Of a stretch of 64,000 nt of DNA, positions 52,775-62,267 are shown piece by piece; positions within the stretch are counted from its first letter, which is position 1, and every line of letters starts with the position of its first letter. The translations under genes were made by a program, and so were the position numbers. The notes under the pieces were generated by a model that worked only from the letters and a program-made list of their open reading frames with translations, was not told the origin of the DNA and made no database searches. Source of the stretch: Candidatus Altimarinota bacterium (GTDB taxonomy: Bacteria; Patescibacteriota; Gracilibacteria; BD1-5; UBA6164); assembly GCA_028713225.1 (NCBI GenBank), contig JAQTOS010000004.1, positions 62,001-126,000 of the forward strand. Direction: 5' to 3'.

Positions 52775-52817
52775 TTAAATTTATCTTAAATTTTTGGCTT
52801 ATTTTAGAGAAAAAGTT
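52775..52817. repeat. 43-bp direct repeat, right copy
   Basis: Exact copy of 52055-52097, 720 bp apart. The region between the NYN stop and this copy (52660-52774) is AT-rich with an imperfect stem near 52663-52705 and no gene. Confidence 0.9.
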
Positions 52818-52819
52818 AA

Positions 52820-52856
52820 AAAAAATATCTCTTCGCAATGCGAAGAGATATTTTTT
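52820..52856. terminator. Terminator of the KAP gene
   Basis: The stem AATATCTCTTCGC / GCGAAGAGATATT with A/T runs on both sides, active in both directions. Confidence 0.88.
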
Positions 52857-55023
52857 AGTTTGTAAAATTTTCTATAATATATGTAACTTTATAGAAATTA
52901 TAAGAATTATCAATATATCAATTTTTATTATCTTCAGAAATATTCATTCCCATAATTTTTAAAAAATCTCTATATTGACTTATTAATGATTTATCTTTAA
53001 TTTCTTTAGGTAAATCATAAACAAGGTAAATTCTTTCAGCTTTATTTATTCAAGTAAAATTATTCCTCACATAATTTCTATGTTCATTTACTAAATTAAA
53101 AAATTTATAATCTTTAATCTTCATATAATTCAGCGATAAAAATATACTAATAAAATCATATACAACATTTCATCATTTTATTGAGTCATTTATAAGAACA
53201 ATAAATTGTTCTTTTGTATCTTTATTTTTAAATATAAGTTGTAATATTATATTTAAATGATTTAAAAATTTTTTTATAAATCTTAAATTCTCCCCTAATA
53301 ATGAAAATCTAAAAATTTCCAAATTTTTAGAAATAAAAAATCAATTAACTATAAGTGTTCAATCTACAGTTGAAAAAATAAACCTAAAAATTTCTTTTAT
53401 ATCTATTTTAAATAAATCATTTTCTTCTATTATATTATCTATAGAATTTATATATATATTCCTAAATATTCTATCTAATCACTTATTATAAAAACTATTA
53501 AGTTCTTGAAATTTTGCTTCTTGAACATATATTTCAGTATTTATTATTTTATCTAAATAATCTTTTCAAAATTTCTTTTCATCTAAAATTCTTATAATAT
53601 TTTCTTTATCATAAGAAACTAAATAAATAATATTTTTAAAATTTCAAAGATTTTTTATAAGATTTAGCATCATTATAACTTCATCTGGTTCGCATCTATC
53701 CAAATCATCTATAGATATAACTATTCTCTTATTAGACTCTTTTAATTTATTATTTATTTCTTCTTTTCTTTTATCTAAAGTTTTATCTGGAATAATTATA
53801 GATAATGTATCTTTTATAAATCAATATGATTTTATTGATTCAATAGATGATATAATACTAGAATATGATTTTAATAAGCCTCAAATATTTCAAATTCAAA
53901 GTTTTTTTGATAAATCATCAAAAAAGTTAGCTATTAAATCTTTCTTTTCAAAATTCCAAGGATTAAATTCATAATAAATAAAATCACTTCTATTTTCAAG
54001 CCAAGTATTTTTTAATATATTAACTATTCAAGACTTTCATATTCACCATTCTCATACTATTCATATTGAATAAGAATTTTGTAAAGATTCTAATTTTATT
54101 CATAAAATTAAATCATAAACTTTTTTTGCAATATTATAATGTCAAAGTCATGATTTTTCATCTTCTTCTTTGCTAATTATTGGTTTATCTATTTCTAAAT
54201 CAATATAATCCTGATTTTCTTGATTATTTATTAAAGATAAAAATTTTTGTAAACATGTTTTAAATTCTTTTTTATTATTTTTCATTATATAGTCAAAAGA
54301 TCTTTTATAATATCAAGCATTATATGGATTATGATCCAAAAAATATTTTTTTACATAATCAATTATAATATCTAAATTTTTTATAATAAATAATATGTAA
54401 TATATTATAAATAATATGTAATATATTATAAATATAAAGATTAAATAATTGTAATATTTAATATTACTATAATTAAGAATAAAATTTAATGCTATTACAA
54501 AATAAAGAAAATATTTTTTAAAATATATAAATCTTATATTAACTAATACTTCTATAAGATATGCAATTAAAAGAAAAGAGAAAGAAATAAAAATATCTGA
54601 AGAATTATCTCAATGTAAAAAAGTCATATTAATATAATTCAATATTCAAATTGGATTTTTAAAATATCAATAAAATAAATATATTAAAAATATAAATCAT
54701 AAAATATGTAAAATAACTTCTTTTATATATAAAAAATAATTTTTTGTTCATATTTTAAAAACTTTTCCTGATTTATTGTCATTTTTTTTATCTCTATATA
54801 AAATAAAATTAAAAGAAAAGTATATTATATCTAAAATTGCTATTATAAACATGAAAAAAATTAAGAATCATATTAATAACAATGGTATAATATTTTTATT
54901 TCATTGATTATAGTAAAGTAAAATACTAAAAATAATTATAACAAATACAAGTAATCACAAAAATACTTTATCTTTAAATATTCTTTTGTATTCATTAAAA
55001 ATTTGATTTCATATTTCCTCCAT
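52855..55023 (-). CDS. Membrane KAP-family P-loop NTPase
   Basis: The 722 residues start with about six membrane helices (residues 15-240), then a P-loop domain: VGEWGIGKSGIVNIL (Walker A, about residue 345) and RIVISIDDLDRCEPDEVIMM (Walker B with the KAP 'DDLDRC' motif, about residue 445). Family members (Kidins220/ARMS, PifA) include plasmid-encoded phage-exclusion proteins with helices inserted in or near the NTPase. Here the helices are N-terminal. A defence or membrane-signalling role is inferred from family only. Isolated between terminators. Confidence 0.82.
54391..54432. repeat. In-frame 21-bp tandem duplication in the KAP gene
   Basis: Two exact copies of a 21-bp unit (starting TAATATGTAATATATTATAA) add seven residues (I/L/F/Y) twice inside a membrane helix segment, so copy number changes would keep frame. 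Confidence 0.75.
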
Positions 55024-55123
55024 AAATTCTGATTAAGTTACAAAATAATATTTCTATTATATTTACTTTTCAGCTTTTGCAATCATTAAATTTATCTTAA
55101 AAATATATTAAATCCATATTACA

Positions 55124-55150
55124 AAAAACTCCCTCACGAGAGTTTTTTAA
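55124..55150 (-). terminator. Terminator of the dioxygenase-azoreductase operon
   Basis: The stem AAAAAACTC / GAGTTTTTT region (interrupted by one base) on the minus strand, overlapping the TAA. Confidence 0.65.
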
Positions 55151-55950
55151 ATTCTTCAAAATCTGACACAAATAAGCTCTACTCATAAAATCTGCTCTTT
55201 GAAATCTATAATTCCAGTATATTCTCATCAAGCTCAAAATATTGAGATTAGTGGAATCAGATGTTCATGTCTTGGATGAGAATAGGAAGCTCATGCTAGA
55301 GATTTCCAGTTTATGATTTTTTCTTTTCTCTCGGGATTTGGAAGCTCTAAAATCTTTTCTATTTCGGAATCAAATTTCATAGATTCTTCAAGTCATTTTT
55401 GAGAAAAAAATCCATTCATATTGTGAAAACTCATACCACTTCAGATAATTAGTCATCATAATTGCCTTAAATTAGACAAAGATTCTCATAATTTGTAATG
55501 ATACTGCTCGTCTAAATTATGATTTATAGAAATCTGAATAATAGGAATTTTTGGATTTGGAAAAGCTAACATAAGAGGAATAAAACTAGCATGGTCATAA
55601 TCAATATTGTCTCAAGAAATTGCAGTAATTCAAGAATCATTTAATAAATCTATAATATCAAATGCTATTTTTTTATCTGATTTTGCATTCCAAGATAAAT
55701 TGTAAGTATTAGCTGGAAATCAATAATAATCATAATTCAATTTTGGATTTTCATTTGTCATCACTACTATATTTTTCGCTTCAAAATGAGACGAAATCAA
55801 AACTACAAATTTAGCTTCATTTTCGTGTTTTTTTCAAATATTTTCTAGATAACTAGCTAATTTTTGATATCAAATATCATTTTTAGTTTCCGTCATAAAA
55901 GGCCAAGGACCTCATCCGTGAGCTAGAAAATATGTTGGGAATTTTTTCAT
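55147..55950 (-). CDS. DODA-type extradiol dioxygenase family protein (YgiD-like)
   Basis: The 267 residues match class III ring-cleaving dioxygenases: LAHGGGPWPFM (iron/zinc His), VVLISSHFEAKNIVVM, DYDHASFIPLMLAFP, IIGSGMSFHNMN and GASYSHPRHEHLIPLISIFG near the end. Metal-ligating His residues in HGGG, SSHF and HEHLIPL are present. Family members open catechol rings such as DOPA; the substrate here is unknown. Two bases downstream of azoR, same strand. Confidence 0.88.
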
Positions 55951-55952
55951 AT

Positions 55953-56555
55953 TTAGAGTTTAGAATCTATTTGCATTTTAAGTTCTTCTACTTTGCTTTC
56001 AAGAGTTTCTTCATCAAGTCTATTTGCTCATTCTAGAGTTATAACTTCAATATTTGTAATTCCTATAAAATTCAAATCTTGTCTGATTAGAGATTCTATC
56101 ATATCAATAGATTGCCAAGGATGTCATTCATAAAAACCTCATTTTGTTAGAACTAGATAAGCTTTTTTCACATTCGTAGTAAGCCCTACGAAATTTCAAT
56201 CTTCCATTTTAACAGTATCCCCCATTTTCAGAATCAAGTCAAAATAAGCCTTTAAAATAGCAGGAAGTGAAAAATTCCACAAAGGAGCCGAAATCACGAT
56301 TTCATCAGCTTCCAAAATTTGTTTTACAAATTTATTTTGGATTGTAGCTATTTTTTTATCTTCTACCGATAAGTCTTCCATTAAAGCAAATCCATAATCA
56401 TAAGCAATAACTCAGTTAGTTAAAAATGGTACTTCAACAGCATTCAAATCAAGAGTTTCTTTTTCTCAAGTCATTTTTGATAAAACATATTCCCCAAGCA
56501 TTTTTGATTTAGATCTTTCCCCTCTTGGAGAAGCTATTATATGTAATTTTTTCAT
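55953..56555 (-). CDS. azoR: FMN-dependent NADH-azoreductase / quinone reductase
   Basis: The 200 residues fit AzoR: HIIASPRGERSKSKMLGEYV (FMN phosphate loop), SAPLWNFSLPAILKAYFDLI (PMWNF-like motif), VLTKGGFYEGHPWQSIDM. It reduces quinones and azo compounds with two electrons. It forms an operon with the dioxygenase and is divergent from an HxlR regulator. Confidence 0.92.
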
Positions 56556-56681
56556 AATTTTTTATAATTAAAATATTAAAAGTAGGTTTATAATATAAAC
56601 TAAATATATTAAATCAATTCTTTTTGACAAAAAACTTTTTTCCGTATACTAAGTTTATATTTAGTAACTAATTTATAAAAA

Positions 56682-56984
56682 ATGTTAAAATGCCAATGTA
56701 AAGTTTTATGATTCTTTGATTTTTTATCTAAGAAATGGGTTTTACTAATCATAAAATGAATCTGAGAATGAGCTTCTACTTTTACAGATGTTAAGAAATA
56801 TTTAGGTTGAGTAAATGCTAAAATAATCTCAGAAAGACTTACAGAACTAGAAAATGAAAATTTTATAAAAAGAGAAATTACAAGTACAAAACCTATAAAA
56901 ATCAGATATACTCTAACAGAAAAAGGAATTTCCCTATCAAAAGAAATAGAAAATATCGATAAATGGGTACAAAAATGGCAGTAA
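56682..56984 (+). CDS. HxlR-family winged-helix regulator
   Basis: The 100 residues follow the HxlR pattern: KCQCKVLGFFDFLSKKWVLL, FTDVKKYLGGVNAKIISERL, ELENENFIKREI, IRYTLTEKG. It has two N-terminal Cys (C-Q-C, residues 4 and 6); in HxlR relatives such as YodB a Cys near this site senses quinones and derepresses azoreductase. Divergent from azoR with 126 bases between them, so it very likely controls it. Confidence 0.88.
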
Positions 56985-57065
56985 AAATTATTTAACAAAA
57001 AATTGTATTATGAGTTTTATTTGTTAAAATAAAACTACTTTATAATAATATTTAAATTTTTATTT

Positions 57066-57671
57066 ATGAAAATAAAACAAAGTATATTATCTGGAATAGC
57101 TTTTTCTTGAACTGTACTAACTTGTTTACTATGATTTGCTGCATATTCTGATTTAGCTCACCAAGATTCACAATCTACGCTAACTAGTACAATCTGGAAT
57201 GAAATGATTGATAAAATAAATAGTTTGTGAGCATCTCTTGATAGTATAGATTCTAGATTAACAACTCAAGAAACAAAAGTAATATTTTATGCCGAAAGAA
57301 ATACTACTACAGCTGCTGCTGTTTGAAATATGTTATATGATAAAAATATAATAAATGTATGATGATGAACATATTCACAAACAACATGAGTTTATACAGT
57401 TCCTGTTACATGAATTTATAAAATATGTTTTAGAACATGATATATACGAGGACAAGTATGAAACCGGTTACAAATAAATTGAACTAATAAACTATATTGA
57501 TGGACATTTCGGTGAAATTGAACAAATGTAAGAGAATGACAATTAACAGATTATACATGTTGAATTTATAATATTACTCAATGAACAACTACTAATGTTT
57601 ATTCTGAAGCAGCTTCAGTTCTTTGTGCTTGATCTCGGTCATGTTCATTCAGCATAGAAAAAATAGATTAG
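57066..57671 (+). CDS. Exported protein with C1q/TNF-like jelly-roll domain
   Basis: The 201 residues have a signal-like helix (SGIAFSGTVLTCLLGFAAYS), a coiled linker (IDSRLTTQETK) and a beta-rich domain: TYSQTTGVYTVPVTGIYKIC is the C1q-type 'x-F-T/V-x-x-x-G-I-Y' strand. UGA-UGA-UGA makes a GGG run at 57360. Three CGG (57465, 57510, 57636) and one CGA lie where aromatic residues fit; read as Trp, the second gives YGWTFWGNGT. Likely a surface binding protein. Terminator follows. Confidence 0.65.
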
Positions 57672-57674
57672 AAA

Positions 57675-57702
57675 AAAATCTCGCTTTCGCGAGATTTTTT
57701 TT
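57675..57702. terminator. Bidirectional terminator
   Basis: The stem AAATCTCG / CGAGATTT followed by nine T, between convergent stops. Confidence 0.85.
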
Positions 57703-58619
57703 TAACTCAACCAAGAACTATATTTTTCATTTTTTCAACTTACTACATCTAAGTAAATTTTCTTAATTTTGTTTGTTAAACTATCTTCTTCACCTGAACT
57801 AAATGATATTTTTTCTCAGTTTTCTAAACTTATAGTTCAGATTGCAGTTACTTCTGCAGCTGTTCCTGTGAAAAAAGCTTCTTTGAAATTTTTAATTTCT
57901 CCTGGCATAATTTTGGTTTCAATTACATCAATGCCAAGTTCATTTTTAAGTAATTCTATAATAGTTGCTCTTGTGATTCCTGGTAAAATTGTCCCAAGTT
58001 CTGGTGTCAAAACTTGATTATCTTTTGTTACAAAAAATATATTTTCACCTGGTCATTCTGCGATAAATCCTTCTGTATCAAGTAAAAGTCCTTCTTGATA
58101 TCATCCACCATGTACTTCTAAACTTACTAAAATTGAATTTGCATAGTTACCACAAATTTTGGCAGCCATATCTGTTGTTGCTGGATGAATTCTTCTTGTT
58201 TTTGAAACTTTAACTGTTATCGCATCGTCTGATATATATCTTCCCCATTTCCATACACTAATAGCCGTATCAATTGCTGCACCTTTTGGATAAAGTCACA
58301 TTTTACCATATCAGTAAAAAATAATTGGTCTAATATATCCAGATTTTTCAGCATTTTTTGCAACTGTATCAAGAGTCGCTTTTATAAGTTCATCGCGAGA
58401 ATAGATCAAATCCATTCACATTACTTTTGCAGAATATAAAAGTCTGTCTATATGAGTATCAAGTCTGAAAACTTTTGGTCCATTTGGAGTATCATAAAAT
58501 CTGATTCCTTCAAATACTCATCATCCGTAATGAAGTGTGTGAGTAAGATTGTGTTCCATTGTATTATCCCATTCTAGAAATTCTCAATTTTTCCAAATAT
58601 AAGGTGTTTTGATATCCAT
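57702..58619 (-). CDS. ilvE: Branched-chain amino acid aminotransferase
   Basis: A PLP fold-type IV enzyme converting Leu/Ile/Val to their keto acids. The 305 residues show [34 protein letters not shown] (catalytic Lys in the TAAK-like site), [20 protein letters not shown]-like region, [19 protein letters not shown] and [20 protein letters not shown]. It ends SSWLS. Amino-acid synthesis enzymes are rare in such small genomes, so it may serve catabolism or salvage of keto acids. Confidence 0.93.
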
Positions 58620-58631
58620 ATTTTTTGTATT

Positions 58632-58669
58632 AAAAAAGTAAACTATTTGATTATAGCTTACTTTTTTTC
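58632..58669 (-). terminator. Terminator of the nitroreductase gene
   Basis: The interrupted stem AAAAAAGTAA / TTACTTTTTT with T run on the minus strand. Confidence 0.55.
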
Positions 58670-58692
58670 TTGTTCAAGTTTTATTGAAGTTT

Positions 58693-59325
58693 TTATATTT
58701 TCATAAACACATCTTCTTTTTCAAATCTTACTTTTGCCAAGCTTGCATATTTATCATCTTGACTTCTATATCAAATTGGAAGTACAACTACAGAAGCTAG
58801 TCACATTTCTCAAAGTCATAAAATTTCATCATATTTAGCAGGATTAAATCCTCAAATTGTACAAGAATCTATATGCGCAGATGCTAAGAAACTAAGTAAT
58901 CCTCAAAGCGCTATATATACTTGTTCACTTGCCCATTTTTTAACTTGTTCTTCAGTATGTCTAGCTAAAAATCATTTAATAGTATGTTGAAGTCATTCAA
59001 GATTTTCTACAGGAATACATCTTGTTTCTGCGATTTTTTCTAAATATTTTGAAATATAATTGTCATCTATATTTGCAACTCTACAAAGTACAAGTAAATG
59101 TGAACAATCAGAAATTTGAGATTGCCCAAAACTATGTTCAACTAGAGAATTTTTAAATTCTTCATTTTCTACTAAAATCATTTTCCAAGGCTGCATACCA
59201 AAAGATGAGCTAGTTAATCTAAAAGCTTCAACTATTTCAGCCAAATCAGTTTCACTTACTTTTTTAGTTTTATCAAACATTTTTGTAGCATATCTCCAGT
59301 TTAAATCTGTTATTAAATTTGTCAT
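58693..59325 (-). CDS. Nitroreductase family NAD(P)H:FMN oxidoreductase
   Basis: The 210 residues follow NfsB-type enzymes: NLITDLNWRYATKMFDKTKK, EAFRLTSSSFGMQPWKMILV (FMN site), SQISDCSHLLVLC, QVYIALGGLLSFLASAHIDS, and TIGGFNPAKYDEILGL. It reduces nitro compounds and quinones. With azoR and the dioxygenase within 3 kb it forms a xenobiotic/quinone detoxification group. Confidence 0.9.
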
Positions 59326-59344
59326 AATTTCAAAATTTTAAATA

Positions 59345-59536
59345 TTAAAAGACATCATCAAGCTTATCATCAAGCTCTTTTTCTACCATTTCTCATTCTA
59401 TTTCAGCATCTATTTTTGCTTTTTCTCTAATCCTATCAGCTTCAGCATAAAGTTCAAGTAATTTTCTTTTTTGACTAGCTGTAAGTTTCTGACTTTTAAA
59501 TCATCTAGTTCATCAAGTTGGGAAATATTCACTCAT
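59345..59536 (-). CDS. Small charged protein (63 aa)
   Basis: A Gly/Arg/Lys-rich start (PTGGTRGFKSQKLTASQKRK) and a charged helix (ELYAEADRIREKAKIDAEIE, then ELDDKLDDVF). Three UGA codons are Gly. It lies 19 bases upstream of the nitroreductase on the same strand. No family recognised. Confidence 0.6.
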
Positions 59537-59628
59537 ATTTTATTAGTTATTATTAATTTTTTTGACTTTATACTTATTATATAATAAAATATATAAGCAT
59601 TCTTATAAATTTTTAAAAGGAGTTTTAG

Positions 59629-59748
59629 ATGCCAAATAATGCATATACTTCGAGAGATGTTTACATTCTTTCTTTTATAGCCTTAGGAATTGGTTTAGCT
59701 GGAGGATTCGTAATCCTCTCAGCTTACCTAAATGCTCATCCTTATTAA
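59629..59748 (+). CDS. Small single-helix membrane protein (39 aa), UGA-free class
   Basis: One membrane helix (YILSFIALGIGLAGGFVILS) with short polar ends. AAAAGGAG sits eight bases before ATG. Four glycines are GGN; TAA stop; a terminator follows at once. A TATAAT-like box lies near 59579. No family recognised. Confidence 0.7.
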   Translation: MPNNAYTSRDVYILSFIALGIGLAGGFVILSAYLNAHPY

Positions 59749-59756
59749 ATGAGCTC

Positions 59757-59783
59757 AATCCTCCCATAAAAAGGAGGATTTTT
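59757..59783 (+). terminator. Terminator of the 39-residue gene
   Basis: The stem AATCCTCC / GGAGGATT, loop CATAAAAA, with T run. Confidence 0.85.
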
Positions 59784-60389
59784 CTATGCTTCTTTTCTAT
59801 CTTTTAGAGAATTTATCAAACTTATATTATCTGCATATTCTATGTAACCAGAGCTAATTCATTTACTAAGTCTTGTTATCATAGTCTTATGTTTAAGTCA
59901 TCTTTTATCTATTTCTTCTTTTATATATTGAAGAGTTGCTTCTCATTCTATATTTGGATTTGTTGCAATTATAAGTTCTGTATGAGCATTTTCATCAAGT
60001 CTTCTAAAAAGAGAAAGGAAATTCAAATCTCAAATAAAAACTCAATTTATAGGACTTATTGCTCAACCAAGAATATGATAAGTTCAGTTATAATATCACG
60101 TTTGTTCAATTGATAACATATCTAAATATTCCTCTACTATACAGATTATATCATGTTTTCTTTCAGTATTTAAACAGATTACACATTTATCTTTCCCAGC
60201 ATCAAGCAAAGCTCCACAATCCTTACATTTTCAAATATTACTTTTTAATTCAAGCAAAGTTTTAGCAAAATTTTCTATATAATTTTTATTTGCATTCAGT
60301 AGGAAAAAAGCAAGTCTTGTTGCCGATTTATCTCAAATTCAAGGAAGTAGTGAAATTATATTTATTAGTTTTTTTAGTATTTCTGGCAT
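59784..60389 (-). CDS. recR: Recombination mediator RecR
   Basis: Works with RecF/RecO in loading RecA. The 201 residues have the HhH (LLPGIGDKSATRLAFFLL), a four-Cys zinc finger (CKDCGALL.., CVIC), the TOPRIM Glu/Asp segment (ICIVEEYLDMLSIEQTGYYN, YHILGGAISPINGVFIGDLN) and the C-terminal Walker-like block (EATLQYIKEEIDK, ITRLSKGISSGYIEYADN). Complete length. The HhH Gly residues are UGA. Confidence 0.95.
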
Positions 60390-60413
60390 GTTTTTCTATT
60401 TTTTACTATTTTA

Positions 60414-60448
60414 GGTACCGGTTCCTTGTAGCTTCAGGAACCGGTACC
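60414..60448. repeat. GC-rich inverted repeat upstream of recR
   Basis: GGTACCGGTTCC-N11-GGAACCGGTACC, a perfect 12-bp repeat, about 25 bases before the recR start. Far GC-richer than its surroundings; could be a regulatory hairpin or a REP-like element. It has no T run. Confidence 0.75.
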
Positions 60449-60465
60449 ATATAAGTTATGATTAT

Positions 60466-60497
60466 AAAAAAAGTTTGGATAACTCCAAACTTTTTTT
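60466..60497 (-). terminator. Terminator of the rsmH-ftsL operon
   Basis: The perfect stem AAAAAAAGTTTGG / CCAAACTTTTTTT, overlapping the stop of the ftsL-like gene. Confidence 0.85.
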
Positions 60498-60876
60498 AAT
60501 TTGTTTCTTGATAATTGAAAGCGTATCATCCGTTATCTTTTATTACTAGATATTCTGGACTTTCTGTTTTTTCCATATAATCTACATAATCAGATTTCAT
60601 TATTGTATCTAAACTTTCAAGTTCTGCCATTTTTACTTCAAGCAATTCTTTTTCAACTGATAGATTTTTCTTTTCGATTTCAAGTTGTCTGATATTATAT
60701 CATTTTGTAGCATTTACATTCAATGTCCAAACATAGTAAATTCATAAAACTCAAATAAACAGCAAAACTAGTATGTATGTAACAGTCATATCCAGTTTGA
60801 AATTTTCTCTTGTAGTTCTTCTTTCTGAGAAAAATTTCAGATGTCATTTTTTAAGTATTATTAAGTTTGGATTCAT
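60496..60876 (-). CDS. FtsL-like bitopic cell-division protein
   Basis: The 126 residues have a basic cytoplasmic start, one membrane helix (TYILVLLFIGVLGIYYVW, about residues 33-50) and a coiled-coil (RQLEIEKKNLSVEKELLEVK). Size, topology and position 21 bases after rsmH match FtsL in the dcw cluster. Sequence identity of FtsL is always low, so context carries the call. Confidence 0.65.
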
Positions 60877-60897
60877 TTTTTATTTAAGGTTTGGAAT

Positions 60898-61848
60898 TTA
60901 AATAATTTTTTCTGCTACTCTTGCCTTAGCACTTCTAGATCTAGAATTTGCTTTTTGCTCTTCAGCTGTTGGCAAGATAGGTTTTTTATATAGGTTTTTT
61001 AAGCTTTTTTTATGGTGACATGTACAGATAATATCTGAACATATACAATCTCTTTCTTCTCTTTTAAATGTTTGTTTTACTATTCTATCTTCAAGTGAAT
61101 GAAAACTTATAGCAAATATTCTTCATCCAAGCACAAGCATTTTTATAGCATCTTGCAAAGATTTTTCTAAGTTTTCTAATTCTTTATTTACCTCTATTCT
61201 AATAGCTTGAAATATTCTAGCTTTTACTTGAGGAAACTGAGATATCTTATTTATAATCTCAGCTAAGTCTGTAGTTGTATCTATAGTTTTTAATATTCTA
61301 GATTCAACAATAGATTTTGCTATTCTTGCTGACATATTTTCTTCTCAATATTCTCTAAAGATTTTTATCAAATCATTTAGTGGATAATAATTCACTACAT
61401 CATATGCTTTTAGTTTACTTGTTTTATCTAATCTCATATCAAGTGGACCAGTTTCTCTGAAACTAAATCATTTTGAAGCATCATCGAAATGCACAGAAGA
61501 TAATCATAAATCATAGTAAACATAAGTTATTTCATCTATTCCGATTTTTTCAAGCTCTGTTTTTATATTAACAAAGTTTGAATTTATAAGTTTTATTTCT
61601 ATATCTCATCTAATTCCCTCTAATCTTTTTTGTGCTAAAGCCAAGTTATCCTTGTCAGCATCAAATCATACAAATATATCTCAGCTATTTAGTTTTTCTA
61701 TAATTTTTGAAGCATGTCATGCTAATCATAAAGTACAGTCAACTACTATATTTTTTCTATCTTTAAAAATTTTTCAATTTTCTACTAATTCTTGAAGTAA
61801 AACTGAAATATGTAGATCTTCAATTTTTTCTACTCAATTTTGCTGCAT
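60898..61848 (-). CDS. rsmH: 16S rRNA (cytosine1402-N4)-methyltransferase
   Basis: Methylates C1402 in the ribosomal P site. The 316 residues carry [17 protein letters not shown] (SAM site), [57 protein letters not shown] and [20 protein letters not shown]. It starts the dcw-type pair with the FtsL-like gene. Gly in the SAM motif is UGA. Confidence 0.95.
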
Positions 61849-62267
61849 TTTGTTAAAAAATTGTGAATAAATGATTTTTTTGTTTTTGTTTTAGTTATTT
61901 TCACCCCTTTTATTTACTCCTTTTAAAAAAAAAGTCAAATAAAAGTTTACTAAAACATTGAGGACTTTTGAATTATTTAGTTTCTAGTTAAATAAACACT
62001 CTTTTTAGAGTTTTTAACATTTATTTAACAAGGGGCTTTTTATAGCCAAAATCATTGTATAAAACAATGAAAAAAAAGCCAATTTTTTTGTTTTCATTTT
62101 GTCCTAGTTTTGTGTACAAAAATGATAAAAAGTCACTTTTTGTAAGATAGATTTAAGACTTAAATTTAAAATCAATAAAAATACAGAAAAAAACTTCAAA
62201 TTTTAGCTTTTAAAATAAAAATATGTTAGAATAATTAAAATAATTTAAAAATAAAAATAAAAAAATA
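61849..62267. other. Intergenic region between divergent rsmH and the kinase
   Basis: 419 bases, very A/T-rich, no gene seen. On the rsmH side two GG-containing repeats occur (AAAGGAGTAAAT, AAAGGGGTGAAA on the minus strand), and one TTATTCACA resembles a DnaA box. Near 62040-62090 several GGCTTTTT/AAAAGCC pieces could form a hairpin. A TAGAAT at about 62229 could be the -10 for the kinase gene. Confidence 0.4.

Noticed and set aside
61861-61870. A DnaA-box-like TTATTCACA as part of an origin
   Set aside because: Only one box was seen and no dnaA or dnaN is nearby.
61900-61930. MraZ-type operator in front of rsmH
   Set aside because: Two GG-containing repeats exist, but they lack the TGGGN core and 10-bp spacing of known MraZ boxes.
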